A stretch of DNA of 64,000 nucleotides from CAVQTK01 sp963716455 (GCA_963716455.1 CAVQTK010000017.1:1-64000); one strand, 5' to 3'; shown: positions 18,082 through 27,227, numbered from the stretch's first letter. Program-made: numbers and translations. The notes: generated from the letters alone by a model not told the origin.

Positions 18082-18101
18082 TATAATCAAATTTTATTAA
18101 A
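18082..18101 (-). promoter_or_regulatory. degenerate PmrA-like box upstream of gene D
   Basis: Minus strand TTTAATAAA-AT-TTGATTATA. The first half-site matches the gene A box exactly; the second is altered. A GTAAA-N5-GTAAA pair (minus strand, 18139-18125), the CpxR-type spacing, lies 24 bp further upstream. Confidence 0.4.
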
Positions 18102-18254
18102 GTACTCTTAGATTATTTATAGTTTTTACTTTTATTTACTTATTCGACGCTAGGGTTTTCTATGATAAAAGAGTCGTCATACCGTGGCTCGACCGCGGTA
18201 TCCAGGTAAAATCTACCGCTCATTCGATTGTTTCACATCTAAGATAGGATTTAT

Positions 18255-18293
18255 TTTAAGAAAAACAATCCTAGGCAGATAAATCTGCCTAGG
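18255..18293 (-). terminator. terminator of gene E
   Basis: Perfect 10-bp stem CCTAGGCAGA (18270-18279)/TCTGCCTAGG (18284-18293) with a TAAA loop. On the minus strand it is followed by ATTGTTTTT. It starts 14 bp past the stop of gene E. Confidence 0.75.
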
Positions 18294-18306
18294 GATGAGG
18301 AGGTGA

Positions 18307-21254
18307 TTAGATAGGATTTTTTAGTAAGGTATAGCCATTTGGATTAACTTTACTATTTGTAGTATGGCCTTGTTTCCTTTTATCCATAAGCCGGACATAA
18401 GTTCCGTCTTTGCCGTTTTTAATTTGATCATACTTCGTCGGCAACCTTACCCCTTCTTTATGTTTCCTATAATCCTCACTCTCATATTTATTTTCCATTC
18501 TATTGTTTTGCACCAAGTTTTCAGGTTGAGTCAAGTTTTCAGGTATACGTAAATCCTGATGCAACTGGTCAGCATCCTATACATTAATCTAAAGAATATT
18601 CTCTCCCCCTCAGTTTGTCTTCTTTGCGAAGTACTTAAGAAAGTAAAGCAATTAGCGCGACTTTCCGTTGTAAGGATTTCAAATTTAGCTAATTCAGTTT
18701 TGAAAAATTTAATAAGATCTTTAATATCTCCCAATGTGAATTTTCCTCCACCATCCTTTTTGGCTTCTCCTGCTAAGATATCTGAAATGCATGTAGCTGT
18801 CTCATGTAGGCTCGTATGCTTCCAATTTATCTTTAGTCTTTTGATGGCGGTAAATATTCTTCACATAACTATATGCTCTATTCTCAAGCACTTTAACTAT
18901 ATCTTTTGTAATAACTCTGCTGCTTTCTGTGCTGTTTTAATATCTAGCCTAAATCCAGGATTTTGAGTTGCACGATGACCTTGAGTTTGAATTTTTGGAG
19001 TCAAAAATAGGAGCAAGATTTCCTCGTCTCACATTCTGTGGTGTTGTTCCTACAACATTAGCCCTCGGAGGATTTGACACAACTGTTCTTAAAGTTGATG
19101 GTATAAACGTTGTTGCTCCATTAGTCGACCCCCTGCTTCCGCTTGATGGTAGCGGATTGGTTGGTACTACTGGAACGGCAAATGAATTAATGGCCCAGAA
19201 CGTAACGAGGAGGGCTGAGATGTAGATAACCCTGAGCTTATTGGATTCTCTCCAGTATGTTTAGTATCTAATAATGGAATGGCAGAATTAGGTCCCTGAT
19301 TTGAATGGGTAAGAATCTACTTGCGAAGACATAGTATTTTATCCCGCGAGGAAAGCTAGCATAATTAACTGCTACATCTTCACTTACTATTTTTTCATAA
19401 GTTACCTTATCCTCAAGCCATAACTGGTAATTTTCACGATAGACCGGAGACGTTACCATATTTAATAGTGTGAAATTTTTGGTAAAGTAATTCTTTTAAT
19501 TTGACCCATTGTTGATTTTTTTATGACACGTAAAAGTATCTGCATATCCTCATATTCTTTTTTAATTGGAGAATCTTTAGGAACATAAGCAATCCAGCTT
19601 TCAAAATTTTCAATCTCTCTACTAATAAGACCTATGGAAAAATCAGTATTATTTTTAATAAAAATATTGCATCTCTTACATTAAGTTTTGCTAGGTTGAG
19701 AAGGCACCATCATTGTTAAAGCTATAATACCTTGCTTTTGATCCTGGTTTTGAATTTGATATGCCTTCTTTTTATGTTTATGTTTACTAGCTTTTTTTTC
19801 TTCATATTCATCTATTGTCGAAGTTATTTGTTTTTTGTCAGTAGTTACAACATGAACATCGCCAAATTTTATTTTGTTTTTTATCCTTACAATTGCTGTA
19901 TGTTTATGCTCCTCCTTTGGTAAGACAGTTGGTGCATTGACTTCAGAAAGGTGTTGCTTCTGGATAAAACCTTGGCAGGGACTTCAATGCTGATATTTGC
20001 TGACAACACTTGGCCAACATCGGTTTGGGTAGATTCTTTTTCTACTTGATCAAGAACAACAGACTTTATTTCTCTATTATTCTTAGTTGCACGTAGCGCT
20101 ATCTAGCCTCTAAGCTTTCAAGAACGCTGGCCTGGAAGAGATTCAACACATTCTATTAGTATACTATAAATAGAATCTAGATTTCCCTCTATTCTCTTTA
20201 ATTCTTCTAAAGCTTTTCCATTTAAATTACTTCTGGATTCGATCCTTTAATTTGCCACTCTCTAGATATATTTTAAATTCACCGTAATCTTTGCAAGACT
20301 GAATTCCTAGAACCATACAGTTGTTAATGTTTCCATATAGGGTAATAGTTGATATAACATTTGCGGATTATTACTTTGTAAAATTTTCAAACGCTCATAT
20401 AAGTTTATAATTCGTTTTTTTCTTCTAACTGCTCAGATTTTTTCTCGATAATGTCGATTTGTTGTTTTTTTTGGGCTTCTTCTTGAAGTTTATGTTGTAA
20501 ACTTTCTTTTTCTTTTTTTAATTCAATTGCAGATTGATTCTTGTTCTGTATCCGCTGTAATTCTTTGTTACTATTCTTCTACCTTTATAAGCCCTTTCTT
20601 TATTAATTCCAGAGCTTTGTCTTGAGCAGAACTGTTACTAAAATTTTCTCAATATCTCTCTTTACAAAAAGACGTTTTACCAGAATTGATTGTACTTGCT
20701 CAACTGAAGGTGTTTTAGTTAGTAAAGTCCTTAGGCTTCTTTATCTGCATCGAGAAGGCGCAAAGAATCTTCATCAGAGTTTTCATTTCTAGTGATGCTA
20801 TTGCTAGGGCTTGAATTTCGGCTACTTTCTCTTTCACTATCAAGACTAGAAGAACCTGTACTTCCTTTTACCTCAGTTTCACTCTCGCCTCTCTCCTCAC
20901 TCATTTTCTTTAAAGCAGATAGTTCTTTAGCAATTGTGCATCTCAATTCTTCCATACATAATTTAATTAAAGCTAGTCCTTGATTATAGGATGCGATATT
21001 TTTTCCCCCGTTACTGCAAATAAACTTTGATCTACCAATTTTTCTCCTCAATATCGTACATTCTTCCTTTTAATCCACTGCAGAATGCTTTTTCTTCTTT
21101 GGGTTGAGCCATCTTTTCAATTAATCTACTAGTTAATTCTCTGGGCTTAATTGAGTACATACATCAAAAAATTTTGAAAGCATCACTTATCGTCTAAATT
21201 TAATTTTTTGTAGATTGTAAGAGCTTGTGCAGATGAGGTAATGGTTATTTTCAT
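18307..21254 (-). pseudogene. gene E: large SQRG-family coiled-coil gene, heavily degraded
   Basis: The ATG at 21254 (TGGAG 7 nt upstream, PmrA-like box 56 bp up) begins MKITITSSAQALTIYKKLNL. Frames then change many times but keep family-like sequence: IEKMAQPKEEKAFCSG; a Ser/Glu-rich linker (21051-20731); helical fragments; AYSYVKNIYRHQKTKDKL near 18860; ESRANCFTFLSTSQRRQTEG near 18660; and a tail with PTKYDQI, ending at 18307. At about 2.95 kb it is the longest locus of the island and may be a fusion of more than one ancestral gene. Short frames seen on the plus strand here are not credible genes. Clearly non-functional as a single protein. Confidence 0.65.
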
Positions 21255-21309
21255 TTTTAACTCCAGGATTCAGGGTTTTCTTTAATTCTTAGTTAAATTT
21301 TAACCAACT

Positions 21310-21329
21310 AATATTAAGATTTTCTTAAT
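21310..21329 (-). promoter_or_regulatory. PmrA-like direct-repeat box upstream of gene E
   Basis: Minus strand ATTAAGAAA-AT-CTTAATATT. The second half-site is identical to the published cTTAATatT consensus and the half-sites are 11 bp apart. Confidence 0.6.
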
Positions 21330-21404
21330 CTAAATGTACATTTCTTGTCACAATTCTTATGGAGTTGTTTTTTGGCTTCTAATAACTAGGATCTGTTGAT
21401 AATG

Positions 21405-21524
21405 GTCATTGCGACCCCGAGCACGCGAGGGGGAAGCAATCCAGTACAATGCTTGCACTAAGTGAATTTACTTTGCACCAATATGGTACTGGATTGCTTC
21501 ACTCGCAAGCTCGTTCGCAATGAC
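21405..21524. repeat. palindromic repeat, GTCATTGCGA/TCGCAATGAC type
   Basis: A 120-bp element: GTCATTGCGACCCCGAGC ... GAAGCAATCCAGTAC, an unrelated spacer, then GTACTGGATTGCTTC ... GCTCGTTCGCAATGAC. Ends and inner arms are inverted copies. A second copy is at 39154-39256 and fragments lie near 9850 and 13760. It marks the right border of the effector island. Non-coding. Confidence 0.75.
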
Positions 21525-21537
21525 TAGTCTGGTCGAG

Positions 21538-22776
21538 CTATTCTTGCAGCACGCTGGTAAGCTCCGACACTTTAGCATCTTGAGATTCCATACTGCGGCG
21601 GAGAAAGAGATAATAATTTCCGGTTATTAGCAATACCAAGACCAAATTAATCGCTCCTAAACCGAGTGCAGATTGAGGGTGCAGGGTCGCTGCAAATACG
21701 GAAGCAATTCCTGAGCCGGCTACAACGAGAGATGCCAGCAGTCCGTTGGCGACATTTGCTTGTTGTCTAAACAAACTTAAGCTTTCCCCAAAAACGTTAG
21801 TGTAAACAATAGATCCTGTAAATAACAGCGCAAAAGTAAATATAACTATCATCTCTAAGTTAAACCACCATATAGCAAGTATTAGCATTAATAATGCCAA
21901 CGATAATAAAGTCACCATACTTGCTCGCAAAATTTGTGCGATAGAAAACTTTTCCACTAAAAAGCCATTGATAATATTTCCCAGTAACCACGCAATTCCC
22001 ATGAGCAAAGAGACATAACCAAATGTTACTACTGAATAATGTAAAATGGATTGGATGATAAACGGCCCTATTACACTGAATATCAGCATCAATGCATAAG
22101 TAAAAGATTGGCCTACGGCAATTCCTAGAAGGGTTTTGTTAGTTAATAGGCTGTGGTAGGTTTTTATTATTTGAGATTCAGATAATGTTTTTCGTGGATA
22201 ATCTGTTTTGGGGAAAAAACAAAATAAACTCACTAAGGTAAGCAAACTGTAACCCGCCAGAAAAAAGAAAGGCCCTTGCCAGCTAAAATAATATTGCAAA
22301 TAACCACCAATCGCAGGAGCAATTACAGGGCCCACTGCCCAAGCCATGGTTAAGTAATTTGAATATCGACGCAGTGTCTTACCTTCATAATGAATCGATA
22401 ATAAATTTTTTGTAACTGCTGCGGGAGCGCCTATTAAAGCTCCCTGTAAAAAGCGCAACCCTAACAAAATATAAATATTCCCAGCAAAAGGCAGTAAAAA
22501 GCCTACCATTGTCACTAATACCATTCCTATCATTAATACTCGGTATTGTCCCCAAATACCGGATAAAGTACCAAAAATAGTTTGAAAGCAGCCGCTGGCA
22601 ACTATATAGATTGTAACCGAAAGTTGAATCCAGATTTTATCCACTGCAAAATACTGGGTCATAGCTGGCAATGAAGGAGTGTAAATGTCCACGCCCATTC
22701 CTGAAATAGGTACAGTAATTAATATTAAAATCAGCAGTATTTTGGATGGGGCATCTTGAGCAGCAGATAAACTCAT
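21538..22776 (-). CDS. MFS drug-resistance transporter, Bcr/CflA-like
   Basis: 412 residues with 12 hydrophobic segments. The first loop has the DIYTPSLPAM motif of the Bcr/CflA (DHA1) subfamily, and TM5 has a motif-C-like Gly/Pro pattern (AWAVGPVIAPAIGG). These are proton-coupled exporters of drugs or small metabolites; the substrate cannot be read from sequence. It overlaps the M32 carboxypeptidase gene by 4 bp, so they are co-transcribed. Confidence 0.88.
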   Translation of the reverse strand: MSLSAAQDAPSKILLILILITVPISGMGVDIYTPSLPAMTQYFAVDKIWIQLSVTIYIVASGCFQTIFGTLSGIWGQYRVLMIGMVLVTMVGFLLPFAGNIYILLGLRFLQGALIGAPAAVTKNLLSIHYEGKTLRRYSNYLTMAWAVGPVIAPAIGGYLQYYFSWQGPFFFLAGYSLLTLVSLFCFFPKTDYPRKTLSESQIIKTYHSLLTNKTLLGIAVGQSFTYALMLIFSVIGPFIIQSILHYSVVTFGYVSLLMGIAWLLGNIINGFLVEKFSIAQILRASMVTLLSLALLMLILAIWWFNLEMIVIFTFALLFTGSIVYTNVFGESLSLFRQQANVANGLLASLVVAGSGIASVFAATLHPQSALGLGAINLVLVLLITGNYYLFLRRSMESQDAKVSELTSVLQE

Positions 22777-24254
22777 GACTGATATCTATCTTGTAAATGC
22801 TTAATAAAGGGCTCAACTTTAAGAGGAGAGCCCGTGGCTTGGGTCAGTAATGCATTCATTCCTAATAATCGACCTTGTCCATGGACTTTCTCACCTAACC
22901 ATTTAACTAAATTACTAAAGTTGCCTGTTGATAATTGAGACAATATATCAGGCTGTTGACGTTTAATTTCTTGAAAAAGTTGAGCGGCAATAATAGCTCC
23001 GATAGTGTAAGCAGGAAAATAACCAAAAGCTCCTGAAGGCCAGTGAACATCTTGCATCACTCCATTCCGATAATCATTTTTAGTCGAAAGATTAAAAAAT
23101 TGGCGCATAGATTGATCCCATAATTCCGGCAAATCGTTTACATTTATTTTTCCAGCGATGAGTTGCTTTTCTAATTCATAACGTAAGATGACATGTAGAG
23201 GATAACAAACCTCATCCGCATCGACTCTTATTAGTCCGGGTTTCACTTGGGTATAACAAGCATATAAATTGCTAACTGAAAACGCTGAATTTTCTCCAAA
23301 CTGTTTTATGATTAAATTGGAAAAAAATTGCATAAACTCATGACTTCGACAGGCTTGCATTTCAAATAGTAATGACTGACTTTCATGTAGAGCCATACCT
23401 AATGCCACACCTACGGGTTGATCCAACCATTGAATGGGTAAATGGCGTTCATACAAGGCATGACCCGTTTCATGGCAAACAGCCATCGCTGAGGAAATAA
23501 ACTCCTCTTCGGTATAACGAGTGGTTATCCGAACATCCTGAGGTACGCCTCCACAAAATGGGTGATGGCTGACATCCAAACGACCATGTTGAAAATCAAA
23601 ACCCAAGGTGCGCATTAATTCAAGCCCTAATTGCCGTTGGGCATCAATGGTAAAATACCCTTTTGGAGAAAGCGGTTCGGATTGTTTCGCCATCACTTCA
23701 TGAATGAAGACGGGTAAAAAACCTTTCAATTGATCAAAAATGGGATCAATTAGAGCTTGAGATAAGCCAGGTGAATAGTCATCAATTAAGCAATCGTAGG
23801 CAGATTTAGAGAAAACCTCGGCCTTGATGGCTGCTATCTCTCGAGTCCATTTTATATTTTCACTTAAAAAAGGCACAAAATCTTGCCAATTATTGGCTTG
23901 ACGTAGATTTCGCCAGGCTTGTTCACTGCGGATAAAGGCTAAGGTAGATTGCTGTACTAATTCAGTGGGTAAACAATTGGCTTTACGGTATGCCTCTTCC
24001 ATCCAATAAAGATTAGCTTGCTGCCAGGGTGATTCTAGAGTAATCGATTTTGCCTGGTTGATGAAATATCCTACTTTGGGATCAATAAGCAATTCGTGAC
24101 TTAAAGAATGGAGAGTAGCTAAAGCTTCTGCACGAGACGCACCTCCTCCAGGAGGCATCATAACCGCTTCGTCCCAATGGCAAATGGCACTGGCATGGTT
24201 AAGATGATTAATTTTGCGGAAAATTGCTTCTAGTTGTTGATATGCATTTTTCAT
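22773..24254 (-). CDS. M32 metallocarboxypeptidase (carboxypeptidase Taq)
   Basis: 493 residues, full length. The zinc site HExxH (AVCHETGHALYERHL, about residue 261) and the following HESQS motif (MALHESQSLLFE, supplying the third ligand region) are present, as is the late IRVDADEVCYPLHVILRYE signature. It removes C-terminal residues from peptides in the cytoplasm. First gene of a two-gene operon with the MFS transporter. Confidence 0.95.
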   Translation of the reverse strand: MKNAYQQLEAIFRKINHLNHASAICHWDEAVMMPPGGGASRAEALATLHSLSHELLIDPKVGYFINQAKSITLESPWQQANLYWMEEAYRKANCLPTELVQQSTLAFIRSEQAWRNLRQANNWQDFVPFLSENIKWTREIAAIKAEVFSKSAYDCLIDDYSPGLSQALIDPIFDQLKGFLPVFIHEVMAKQSEPLSPKGYFTIDAQRQLGLELMRTLGFDFQHGRLDVSHHPFCGGVPQDVRITTRYTEEEFISSAMAVCHETGHALYERHLPIQWLDQPVGVALGMALHESQSLLFEMQACRSHEFMQFFSNLIIKQFGENSAFSVSNLYACYTQVKPGLIRVDADEVCYPLHVILRYELEKQLIAGKINVNDLPELWDQSMRQFFNLSTKNDYRNGVMQDVHWPSGAFGYFPAYTIGAIIAAQLFQEIKRQQPDILSQLSTGNFSNLVKWLGEKVHGQGRLLGMNALLTQATGSPLKVEPFIKHLQDRYQS

Positions 24255-24329
24255 AGGAATTTATCCCTAATAAATATAGACTATTGCATTGATTGGATTG
24301 CCATGGAATGACAGCTTTCTGGGTCTTCC

Positions 24330-24359
24330 TTGACTATTTTTAGACAATTATGTCATACT
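24330..24359 (+). promoter_or_regulatory. possible promoter of the deformylase-like gene
   Basis: TTGACT (24330-24335) and CATACT (24354-24359) with 18-bp spacing. A GGAGG Shine-Dalgarno follows just before the ATG at 24388. Confidence 0.4.
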
Positions 24360-24387
24360 TTTTGCTCAATAGATAGTTGGAGGTGGT

Positions 24388-24957
24388 ATGGAGTTTGTTA
24401 CAGTTGATCAATTGCAGCACGATGTTCTTCGCCAGATCGCACAAAAGTTAATTTTTCCTTTAAGCTCAGAGGCTAAGTCTGTCATTACAGCGATGGAAAA
24501 GCTTATTCACGATTTAGATGCTAGCGGTGCACCCGCTGGATTGGCTGCACCCCAGGTTGGGTATCCCTTACAAATAATTTTTATTCAAATTCCACCAGAG
24601 GTGTTAACCTTTCGCAAGGACGCACTGGAAGCAGTCCCATTAACTGTTTTAATCAATCCCAGTTACACTCCTATAGGTAATGATAAGTATAAAGATTGGG
24701 AAGGTTGTTATTCGGTACCGAATAAAATGGGAGAAGTCTATCGTTATTATGCGATAAAATATGAAGCCTATACGCCTGAAGGAGAAAAAATCTCCAAAAA
24801 AGCAGAAGGATTATTGGCGCGGATTATTCAGCATGAGGTAGGACATATTAACGGCGAACTTTATACTGATCTCATTACGGATGATTGTAGGTTTGGAACG
24901 GTAGAGGAATTGATGCCTATTCGCAGAGCAGAACTTATCGAGAAAAACTGGTCATAG
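24388..24957 (+). CDS. def: peptide deformylase-family protein, divergent
   Basis: 189 residues. The three deformylase motifs are recognisable: GLAAPQVG (motif 1), EGCYSVP (motif 2, with the metal-ligand Cys; EGCLS in typical enzymes) and QHEVGH (motif 3, HExxH). Motif 3 normally reads HExDH, so the Asp is Gly here, and motif 2 has Tyr for Leu. All metal ligands (Cys, His, His) and the catalytic Glu remain. It probably removes N-formyl groups but may be an accessory paralogue. It stands alone, convergent with ispA, without the usual fmt neighbour, so a second canonical def elsewhere is likely. Confidence 0.82.
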   Translation: MEFVTVDQLQHDVLRQIAQKLIFPLSSEAKSVITAMEKLIHDLDASGAPAGLAAPQVGYPLQIIFIQIPPEVLTFRKDALEAVPLTVLINPSYTPIGNDKYKDWEGCYSVPNKMGEVYRYYAIKYEAYTPEGEKISKKAEGLLARIIQHEVGHINGELYTDLITDDCRFGTVEELMPIRRAELIEKNWS

Positions 24958-24962
24958 CTAAT

Positions 24963-25862
24963 TTAACATTGACGCTCTTGCAATAACAAAACTATCTGCC
25001 TTAGGGGACCGACGTCTATGGGAATTTCCTCCAGAATTGTCCCGGCTCGAGCATACAAATCTTGTAAATAGTGTTTTGACGCTTCCACTCCTAATAAACG
25101 TGGATAAGTGGTTTTATCCCTTATTGCATCCGCTCCAGCTGATTTACCCAAGATTTCAGTGGTGCTTTCTACATCTAATAAATCGTCTTGTACCTGAAAA
25201 GCCAAGCCTAAATAGGCGGCAAACTGATCTAATTGCTGCAATAATTCTTCGGAACGGCAACCCGCGGCTAGTGCACCTAAGCGCACGCTGGCACGAATTA
25301 AAGCGCCTGTTTTTAAATGATGCAAAATTTCCAAAGACGCTAGTGTAAGCGCAGAGCCTTCGCCCTCAGCCAGCATATCCAACATTTGACCCGCAACCAT
25401 TCCTTCAGCTCCACTCGCCCGCGCCAAGGTTTTAATGATGGCCATTTGTAAATCCAAGGGCCAGGTTAACTTGTCATTAGCCAAAACAGTAAATGCTAGA
25501 CTTTGCAAAGCGTCTCCTACCAATATTGCAGTAGCTTCACCAAATGCTTTATGACAACTGGGCTGTCCACGCCGAAAATCATCATTGTCCATGGGTGGTA
25601 AATCATCATGCACCAAAGAATAACTATGAATAAGTTCTACTGCGACAGCAGCAGGATCTAAATCAACAGGATCAGCAGCAAAACCAAATCCAGTAGCATA
25701 AACGAGAAGGGGCCTCATGCGCTTTCCTCCTCCTAATACGGAATAATGCATAGCTCTGAGCAATAACGCCTGGGTTTCAGCTATATCTAGCCAATAGTGC
25801 AAGCATTTTTCAATTCGTGATTGACAAGCCGCTATATCAAAGAAAACATTATTCCTCTGCAT
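24963..25862 (-). CDS. ispA: farnesyl diphosphate synthase
   Basis: 299 residues. Both Asp-rich motifs of short-chain trans-prenyltransferases are intact: DDLPPMDNDDFRRG (FARM) and QVQDDLLD (SARM), with GGGKRMRP upstream. It condenses IPP with DMAPP and GPP to give FPP for quinones and undecaprenyl carrier. It overlaps the end of xseB by 14 bp, the common xseB-ispA arrangement; dxs does not follow. Confidence 0.95.
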   Translation of the reverse strand: MQRNNVFFDIAACQSRIEKCLHYWLDIAETQALLLRAMHYSVLGGGKRMRPLLVYATGFGFAADPVDLDPAAVAVELIHSYSLVHDDLPPMDNDDFRRGQPSCHKAFGEATAILVGDALQSLAFTVLANDKLTWPLDLQMAIIKTLARASGAEGMVAGQMLDMLAEGEGSALTLASLEILHHLKTGALIRASVRLGALAAGCRSEELLQQLDQFAAYLGLAFQVQDDLLDVESTTEILGKSAGADAIRDKTTYPRLLGVEASKHYLQDLYARAGTILEEIPIDVGPLRQIVLLLQERQC

Positions 25863-26085
25863 TTTCTTGGTAGGGTTCCAATTGTTGTTGTTGAGTTAAG
25901 ATTTTAACTTTTTGTTCAGCAGTGGATAAAGCCTGCTGGCATTGACGAACTAGATTAATCCCTTGCTCAAAAAATTGTAAAGAATCTTCTAGTGACAAAC
26001 CACCTTGTTCCATTTTTTCAACTAATGAATTTAATTCGGCAAGAGATTGTTCAAAATCAATCGAAGTGGTTTTGTTGTTTTTCAT
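25849..26085 (-). CDS. xseB: exodeoxyribonuclease VII small subunit
   Basis: 78 residues from the ATG at 26085 (MKNNKTTSIDFEQSLAELNS), the usual size. The core FEQSLAELNSLVEKMEQG and LEDSLQFFEQG is diagnostic. A longer reading from 26151 would overlap the TauE gene and add sequence unlike the family. XseB is a helical-hairpin subunit that binds XseA to form the ssDNA exonuclease. Confidence 0.92.
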   Translation of the reverse strand: MKNNKTTSIDFEQSLAELNSLVEKMEQGGLSLEDSLQFFEQGINLVRQCQQALSTAEQKVKILTQQQQLEPYQENAEE

Positions 26086-26128
26086 ACTCAAAGTAACATA
26101 GCATAAAGGCTTATTAAACGCGAATTTC

Positions 26129-26881
26129 TTAAAACCATGATTGCCAGGCAAGACGGACTGCTATAACAACCACTATTATCAAAAATAGTGGGCGAATAAA
26201 ACCTGAACCCCATCGAATAGTAGAATGGGCTCCTAAATAAGCGCCTAACATCATAGCAATCGCCATAATTACACCAATTGAATAGTGCACGTACCCTGAA
26301 ATAATGAAAACTATTAAGGCCGCTAAACTACTAATAAAATTCATTAGCTTAGCTATTCCAGTAGCTTCAACGATATGAATCTTATAAATCGCCATTAAAA
26401 TGACTACCCAAAACGAACCTACTCCCGGCCCAATAAACCCATCATAAAATCCCAATAGTGCTCCCATAACACTGCTAGAAAAGTGTCGCGGGTGAAAATG
26501 AACTTTTGAAACATTATGATATTTTTTCGGAACTGCCACATAAATCGCTAAAAAGATAATAATGAAGGGTAAAATGTGCTTTAAGAAATTACCTGAGACA
26601 AAATGAACTAATAAGGCGCCTAATAAACCACCCACAAAAGCGGCAATCAGTGCGGCTTTCCAATATATGGGACGTAAAATTTTTTGTCTGATAAAAATTC
26701 TTGCAGCATTGCCAACACTTAAGGTTCCAGAAAATTTGTTGGTGCCTAAAGCCACGTGTGGGGGAAGTCCTGCCATTAAATAAGCGGGAAGAGTTAACAT
26801 ACCTCCTCCTCCCGCAATTGTATCGATATAGCCAGCTACAAAACCAACACTGGCTAAAATTAGAATTGTTAGTGTAGTCAC
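26129..26881 (-). CDS. TauE/SafE family sulfite/organic anion exporter
   Basis: 250 residues, about seven or eight membrane segments. The N-terminal repeat has the family pattern (VGFVAGYIDTIAGGGGMLTL, GLPPHVALGTNKFSGT). The second repeat has GFYDGFIGPGVGSFW. Family members export sulfite, sulfoacetate or related anions; the substrate is unknown. It is upstream of xseB on the same strand. Confidence 0.9.
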   Translation of the reverse strand: MTTLTILILASVGFVAGYIDTIAGGGGMLTLPAYLMAGLPPHVALGTNKFSGTLSVGNAARIFIRQKILRPIYWKAALIAAFVGGLLGALLVHFVSGNFLKHILPFIIIFLAIYVAVPKKYHNVSKVHFHPRHFSSSVMGALLGFYDGFIGPGVGSFWVVILMAIYKIHIVEATGIAKLMNFISSLAALIVFIISGYVHYSIGVIMAIAMMLGAYLGAHSTIRWGSGFIRPLFLIIVVVIAVRLAWQSWF

Positions 26882-27227
26882 TTATCCAAATTCCTTAGGC
26901 AGAAATAACACAGCAAGACATGGCAATCACATTGAACCAGGCAACGTTCATTAACGAGCCAATCTTGAACAAAAAATCTTCTCAAAATGCTCACATACTT
27001 TGTGTATGCTCCGCTTTCTCGTCAATTTTTTGCTCAACCTTGTCTCATTACTGCCTGTGCCCTTTAGGGTAAACGTTTTAATGCAGTCAAAGTTTCAATG
27101 CGTTTGCCATGCACAGCAAGAAAGTATGTCACTTGATGGCTAATAATGAAGAATATTCCTTTATCTTAGATAATTGGATTCGTAACAGAAAACCAAGCCT
27201 AATTAGGCTAGAGGGAATAATTAATTA
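26882..27227. other. 346-bp gene-free stretch with a repeat remnant and a palindrome
   Basis: No credible coding frame. At about 26968-27046 there is a MITE-like patch (AATCTTGAACAAAAAAT ... ATTTTTTGCTCAACCTTG, inner part GCTCACATACTTTGTGTATG), similar in organisation to the AGACTTCT elements. At 27196-27209 AGCCTAATTAGGCT is a perfect palindrome followed on the minus strand by TTGGTTTTC, a weak candidate terminator for ssb. Confidence 0.45.

Noticed and set aside
18559..19225. Plus-strand open frames inside gene E
   Set aside because: The minus strand carries the recognisable SQRG module and YQKTK-type helix here; the plus frames are its reverse complement.
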